NCBI GenBank assembly: GCA_902514225.1
Contig: CABXPN010000036.1
Span: 1-9,676, forward strand
Length of the DNA stretch: 9,676 nt
DNA from: an uncultured Bacteroidota bacterium
GTDB taxonomy: Bacteria; Bacteroidota; Bacteroidia; Flavobacteriales; BACL11
Direction: 5' to 3'
Part shown: positions 7,616 through 9,676 of the stretch, in pieces
How positions within the stretch are numbered: the first letter of the stretch is position 1
Layout of the letters: every line of letters begins with the position of its first letter
Translations under genes and position numbers: made by a program
Notes under the pieces: model-generated
The model's input: the letters and a program-made list of their open reading frames with translations, nothing else
What the model was told of the DNA's origin: nothing
Database searches by the model: none

Positions 7616-7732
7616 AATTCAATGGGTTTTAGTAAAACATCATTTTTAGGAGAACTTATTATTAAAAACGGATAAAAAATTTATTAGGTTTCAATAAGTA
7701 AGATGTTTTTAATATATTCTACCTTTGCAAAT
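7616..7732. other. Divergent intergenic region between the PKD gene and mtaB
   Basis: This short AT-rich spacer must hold the promoters for both outward-reading genes. On the plus strand it contains a TACCTTTG element close to the mtaB start. On the minus strand I found no full TAnnTTTG match for the PKD gene. No stable stem-loop, operator-like palindrome or RNA gene is evident. Confidence 0.6.
7720..7727 (+). promoter_or_regulatory. Bacteroidota-type -7 promoter element of mtaB (TAnnTTTG)
   Basis: The sequence TACCTTTG followed by CA is a full match to the Bacteroidota -7 consensus and to its frequent TAnnTTTGC form. It ends 5 bases before the ATG at 7733, so transcription would begin at or within a few bases of that codon. 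It lies inside the frame that would be coding if the upstream ATG at 7703 were used, which argues for the later start. A -33 TTTG element at the usual distance is not obvious. Confidence 0.5.
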
Positions 7733-9034
7733 ATGTTTGAAGGTAAAAAAGTTGCATTTTACACATTAGGTTGTAAACTAAATTTTTCGGAAAGTTCAAC
7801 AATTGCTCGTCAGTTAAATAAAATTGGTTTTATAAGGAATGATTTTAATTTAGGAGCTGATTTATTTGTAATAAACACTTGTTCTGTTACAGAAAATGCA
7901 AATAAAGAATGCAGAAGAATAATCCGGAAGGCTAAAAAAACATCTCCAAATTCATTTGTTGTAATTACTGGATGCTTTGCACAGTTAAAACCTAAAGTAA
8001 TCTCTGAAATGGAAGGGGTTGATATGGTACTCGGAGCAAATGAAAAATTTAATTTACCAAATTTATTAGAAAATCTAGAAAACAAAAAAGTAGGAGAAAT
8101 TCATGGTTGTGAAATTTCAGAATTAAGTTACTGTTCCTCTTTTTCTTTAGAAGAAAGAAGTAGGTCTTTTCTTAAAATACAAGATGGATGTGATTACCCT
8201 TGTACTTATTGCACTATTCCGCTTGCCAGAGGAAAAAGCAGATGTGGAACCATTATTGACATCACATCAAATGCCAGAAAAATTGCAGAAAGTGGAATTA
8301 AAGAAATTGTAATTACTGGTGTAAATATTGGTGAATTTATTGACCCTATAACAGGAGATAACTTTTTTGAACTAATTAAAAAATTAGAAGATGTTGAAGG
8401 AATTGAAAGATATAGGATTTCTTCAATTGAACCAAATTTAATTACTGATGAAATAATAGAATTTGTAAAAAATTCTAAGAAATTTATGCCTCATTTTCAT
8501 ATTCCGTTACAATCCGGAGCAGATGAAATTTTAGGTAAAATGAAAAGAAGGTACCGTACAGATTTGTACAAAAATAAAGTAGAAGAAATAGTGTCTGAAA
8601 TACCAGAGGTATGTATTGGTGCAGATATAATTGTTGGTTTCCCAGGGGAAACAGATGAGCTTTTCAATTCTACTCTCAACTTTATAAAAGAATTACCTAT
8701 TTCCTATTTACATGTATTTAGCTATTCGGAAAGAGAAAATACTTTATCTATAAATATGGATGGTGTAGTAGAAAAACAAAAAAGAGCTGAAAGAAGTAAG
8801 ATGCTCCGTATTTTATCGGATAAATTACAAAACGCACATTGTCAAAAATATATAGAAGCAACACAAACTGCACTTTTCGAAAAAGAAAACAAAAATGGTT
8901 TTCTGTTTGGGTTTACTGATAACTACATAAAAGTGAAAATTCCTTTTTCTGAAAGTTTTGTACAACAGAAACTAAAAATTAAACTACTTTCGTTTGACGA
9001 AAAAGGAAATATTTTATCAGAATTAAAGAAATAA
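7733..9034 (+). CDS. mtaB: tRNA N6-threonylcarbamoyladenosine(37)-C2-methylthiotransferase
   Basis: MtaB is a cytoplasmic radical-SAM enzyme that adds a methylthio group to t6A at position 37 of tRNAs reading ANN codons, giving ms2t6A. It uses two [4Fe-4S] clusters and S-adenosylmethionine. From the ATG at 7733 (433 residues), the N-terminal UPF0004 domain has its cluster cysteines at 14 (YTLGCK), 50 (INTCSVT) and 81 (ITGCFAQ). The radical-SAM motif is CDYPCTYC with Cys153, 157 and 160, followed by IPLARGKSR. LQSGADEILGKMKRRY and GADIIVGFPGET are typical later motifs. The last 60 or so residues (GFTDNYIKVKIP...) are a TRAM-like RNA-binding domain. Length fits the family. An in-frame ATG at 7703 adds ten residues (MFLIYSTFAN) that overlap the promoter element and are not family-like, so I prefer 7733. 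The stop is 3 bases before lgt, which suggests co-transcription. Confidence 0.93.
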   Translation: MFEGKKVAFYTLGCKLNFSESSTIARQLNKIGFIRNDFNLGADLFVINTCSVTENANKECRRIIRKAKKTSPNSFVVITGCFAQLKPKVISEMEGVDMVLGANEKFNLPNLLENLENKKVGEIHGCEISELSYCSSFSLEERSRSFLKIQDGCDYPCTYCTIPLARGKSRCGTIIDITSNARKIAESGIKEIVITGVNIGEFIDPITGDNFFELIKKLEDVEGIERYRISSIEPNLITDEIIEFVKNSKKFMPHFHIPLQSGADEILGKMKRRYRTDLYKNKVEEIVSEIPEVCIGADIIVGFPGETDELFNSTLNFIKELPISYLHVFSYSERENTLSINMDGVVEKQKRAERSKMLRILSDKLQNAHCQKYIEATQTALFEKENKNGFLFGFTDNYIKVKIPFSESFVQQKLKIKLLSFDEKGNILSELKK

Positions 9035-9037
9035 ATC

Positions 9038-9676
9038 ATGTACCCAACAATTAGCCATTTAATTAACGACTTACTAGGAATAAATATTCCTTTACCAATA
9101 CAAACTTTCGGATTTTTTGTTGCATTAGCATTTGTAATGGGAAGCTATTTTATCAGCAAAGAATTTAAAAGAAAAGAAGAAGAAGGACTTTTAAACAGCA
9201 TAAAGAGAAAAGTAAAAATTGGAGAAGGAATTACAACATATGAACTTTTAGGTTCCTTAATAGGTGGTTTTTTTATCGGATTTAAATTAGTAGAAGCATT
9301 CTTAGATTATGATGCATTGGTACAAAACCCACAAACATTTATACTTTCTGCAAAAGGAAGTGTGGTGGGTGGAATTATTGTTGCAGCCATATCGGTTTAC
9401 ACAAAATACAAGGAAAAACAAAAAACAGAACTTCTAGAACCAAAATGGGTAGAACAAACTTTACAACCTCATCAGTTAGTAGGAAATATGATAATGATAG
9501 CTGCGATTAGTGGTATTATTGGTGCTAAGATTTTCGCTAGTTTGGAAAATTGGAACGACTTCTTATTAGATCCTTTAGGACAACTCTTTTCTTTTAGTGG
9601 ATTAACATTTTATGGTGGGCTAATATTAGGTTCTATATCGGTTAGTTATTATGCCAAAAAGAATGGAATAAAACTA
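9038..9676 (+). CDS. lgt: Prolipoprotein diacylglyceryl transferase (partial, N-terminal part)
   Basis: Lgt is the inner-membrane enzyme that transfers diacylglyceryl from phosphatidylglycerol to the lipobox cysteine of prolipoproteins, the first step of lipoprotein maturation. The frame is open from an ATG 3 bases after the mtaB stop to the window edge (213 codons, no stop). The start MYPTISHLINDLLGINIPLPIQTFG is typical of the Bacteroidota form. Hydrophobic segments lie at about 22-40, 68-88, 108-122, 148-168 and 188-205. Residues 160-195 (IIGAKIF...SGLTFYGGLI) correspond to the conserved region that in E. coli Lgt reads FHGG with His103; here the position is Tyr192. The region from about 40 to 145 is extra relative to the short proteobacterial enzyme and looks like a duplicate of the 160-208 region. 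The catalytic Arg/Asn/Glu-rich C-terminal half is outside the window, so activity cannot be judged. Confidence 0.88.
   Translation, partial: MYPTISHLINDLLGINIPLPIQTFGFFVALAFVMGSYFISKEFKRKEEEGLLNSIKRKVKIGEGITTYELLGSLIGGFFIGFKLVEAFLDYDALVQNPQTFILSAKGSVVGGIIVAAISVYTKYKEKQKTELLEPKWVEQTLQPHQLVGNMIMIAAISGIIGAKIFASLENWNDFLLDPLGQLFSFSGLTFYGGLILGSISVSYYAKKNGIKL

Noticed and set aside
7616..7702. Possible minus-strand promoter for the PKD gene
   Set aside because: I looked for TAnnTTTG on the minus strand and found only poor partial matches, so no site is claimed.
7810..8085. 91-codon open frame opposite mtaB
   Set aside because: The plus-strand frame encodes the conserved MtaB N-terminal domain with its cluster cysteines, so the antisense frame is incidental.
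8497..8679. 60-codon open frame opposite mtaB
   Set aside because: It is antisense to the conserved radical-SAM region (LQSGADEIL, GFPGET) and has no support.
1..9676. Mobile element, phage, defence or toxin-antitoxin genes
   Set aside because: No transposase, integrase, terminal inverted repeats, nuclease or small paired genes are present; every long frame has an envelope or tRNA-modification assignment.

Overview
The window comes from an AT-rich member of the Bacteroidota, most likely Flavobacteriales or a close relative. The evidence is a giant PKD-repeat protein ending in a type IX secretion (gliding-motility CHU-type) C-terminal domain, a second secreted protein with the 'SHAAG...DLTY...YRVTLKFYRDC' N-terminal module, a flavobacterial-type solute-binding lipoprotein, TAnnTTTG promoter elements, and A-rich start regions without strong Shine-Dalgarno sequences. 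Coding density is high and no intergenic gap exceeds about 120 bases.

The minus strand carries three genes, read from right to left. First is a 1776-residue secreted surface protein (2285-7615) with 19 PKD-like modules, one Ig-like module and a C-terminal sorting domain. After 42 bases comes an SBP_bac_5 peptide/nickel-type solute-binding lipoprotein (662-2242). After a further 49 bases, with its own promoter motif, comes the N-terminal 204 residues of another secreted protein, which runs off the left edge (1-612). The junction between the first two genes holds two inverted repeats. One is a GC-containing stem followed by a U-tract that straddles the start codon of the solute-binding protein.

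The plus strand carries a divergent pair: mtaB (tRNA ms2t6A37 methylthiotransferase, start most likely at 7733) and, 3 bases after its stop, the first 213 residues of lgt (prolipoprotein diacylglyceryl transferase). The divergent intergenic region is about 117 bases if mtaB starts at 7733, and a TAnnTTTG element sits almost directly on that start.

The theme is largely cell envelope. Two proteins are exported, one with a visible type IX sorting domain. One lipoprotein needs Lgt for maturation, and lgt itself is present. mtaB is a housekeeping tRNA-modification gene. I see no mobile element, CRISPR array, phage gene, tRNA or rRNA. I found no convincing new multi-gene system. The best leads are the start-codon-spanning terminator-like hairpin, the domain nested inside the SHAAG module, the cysteine arrangement across the PKD array, the internal duplication in Lgt, and the near-leaderless mtaB start.
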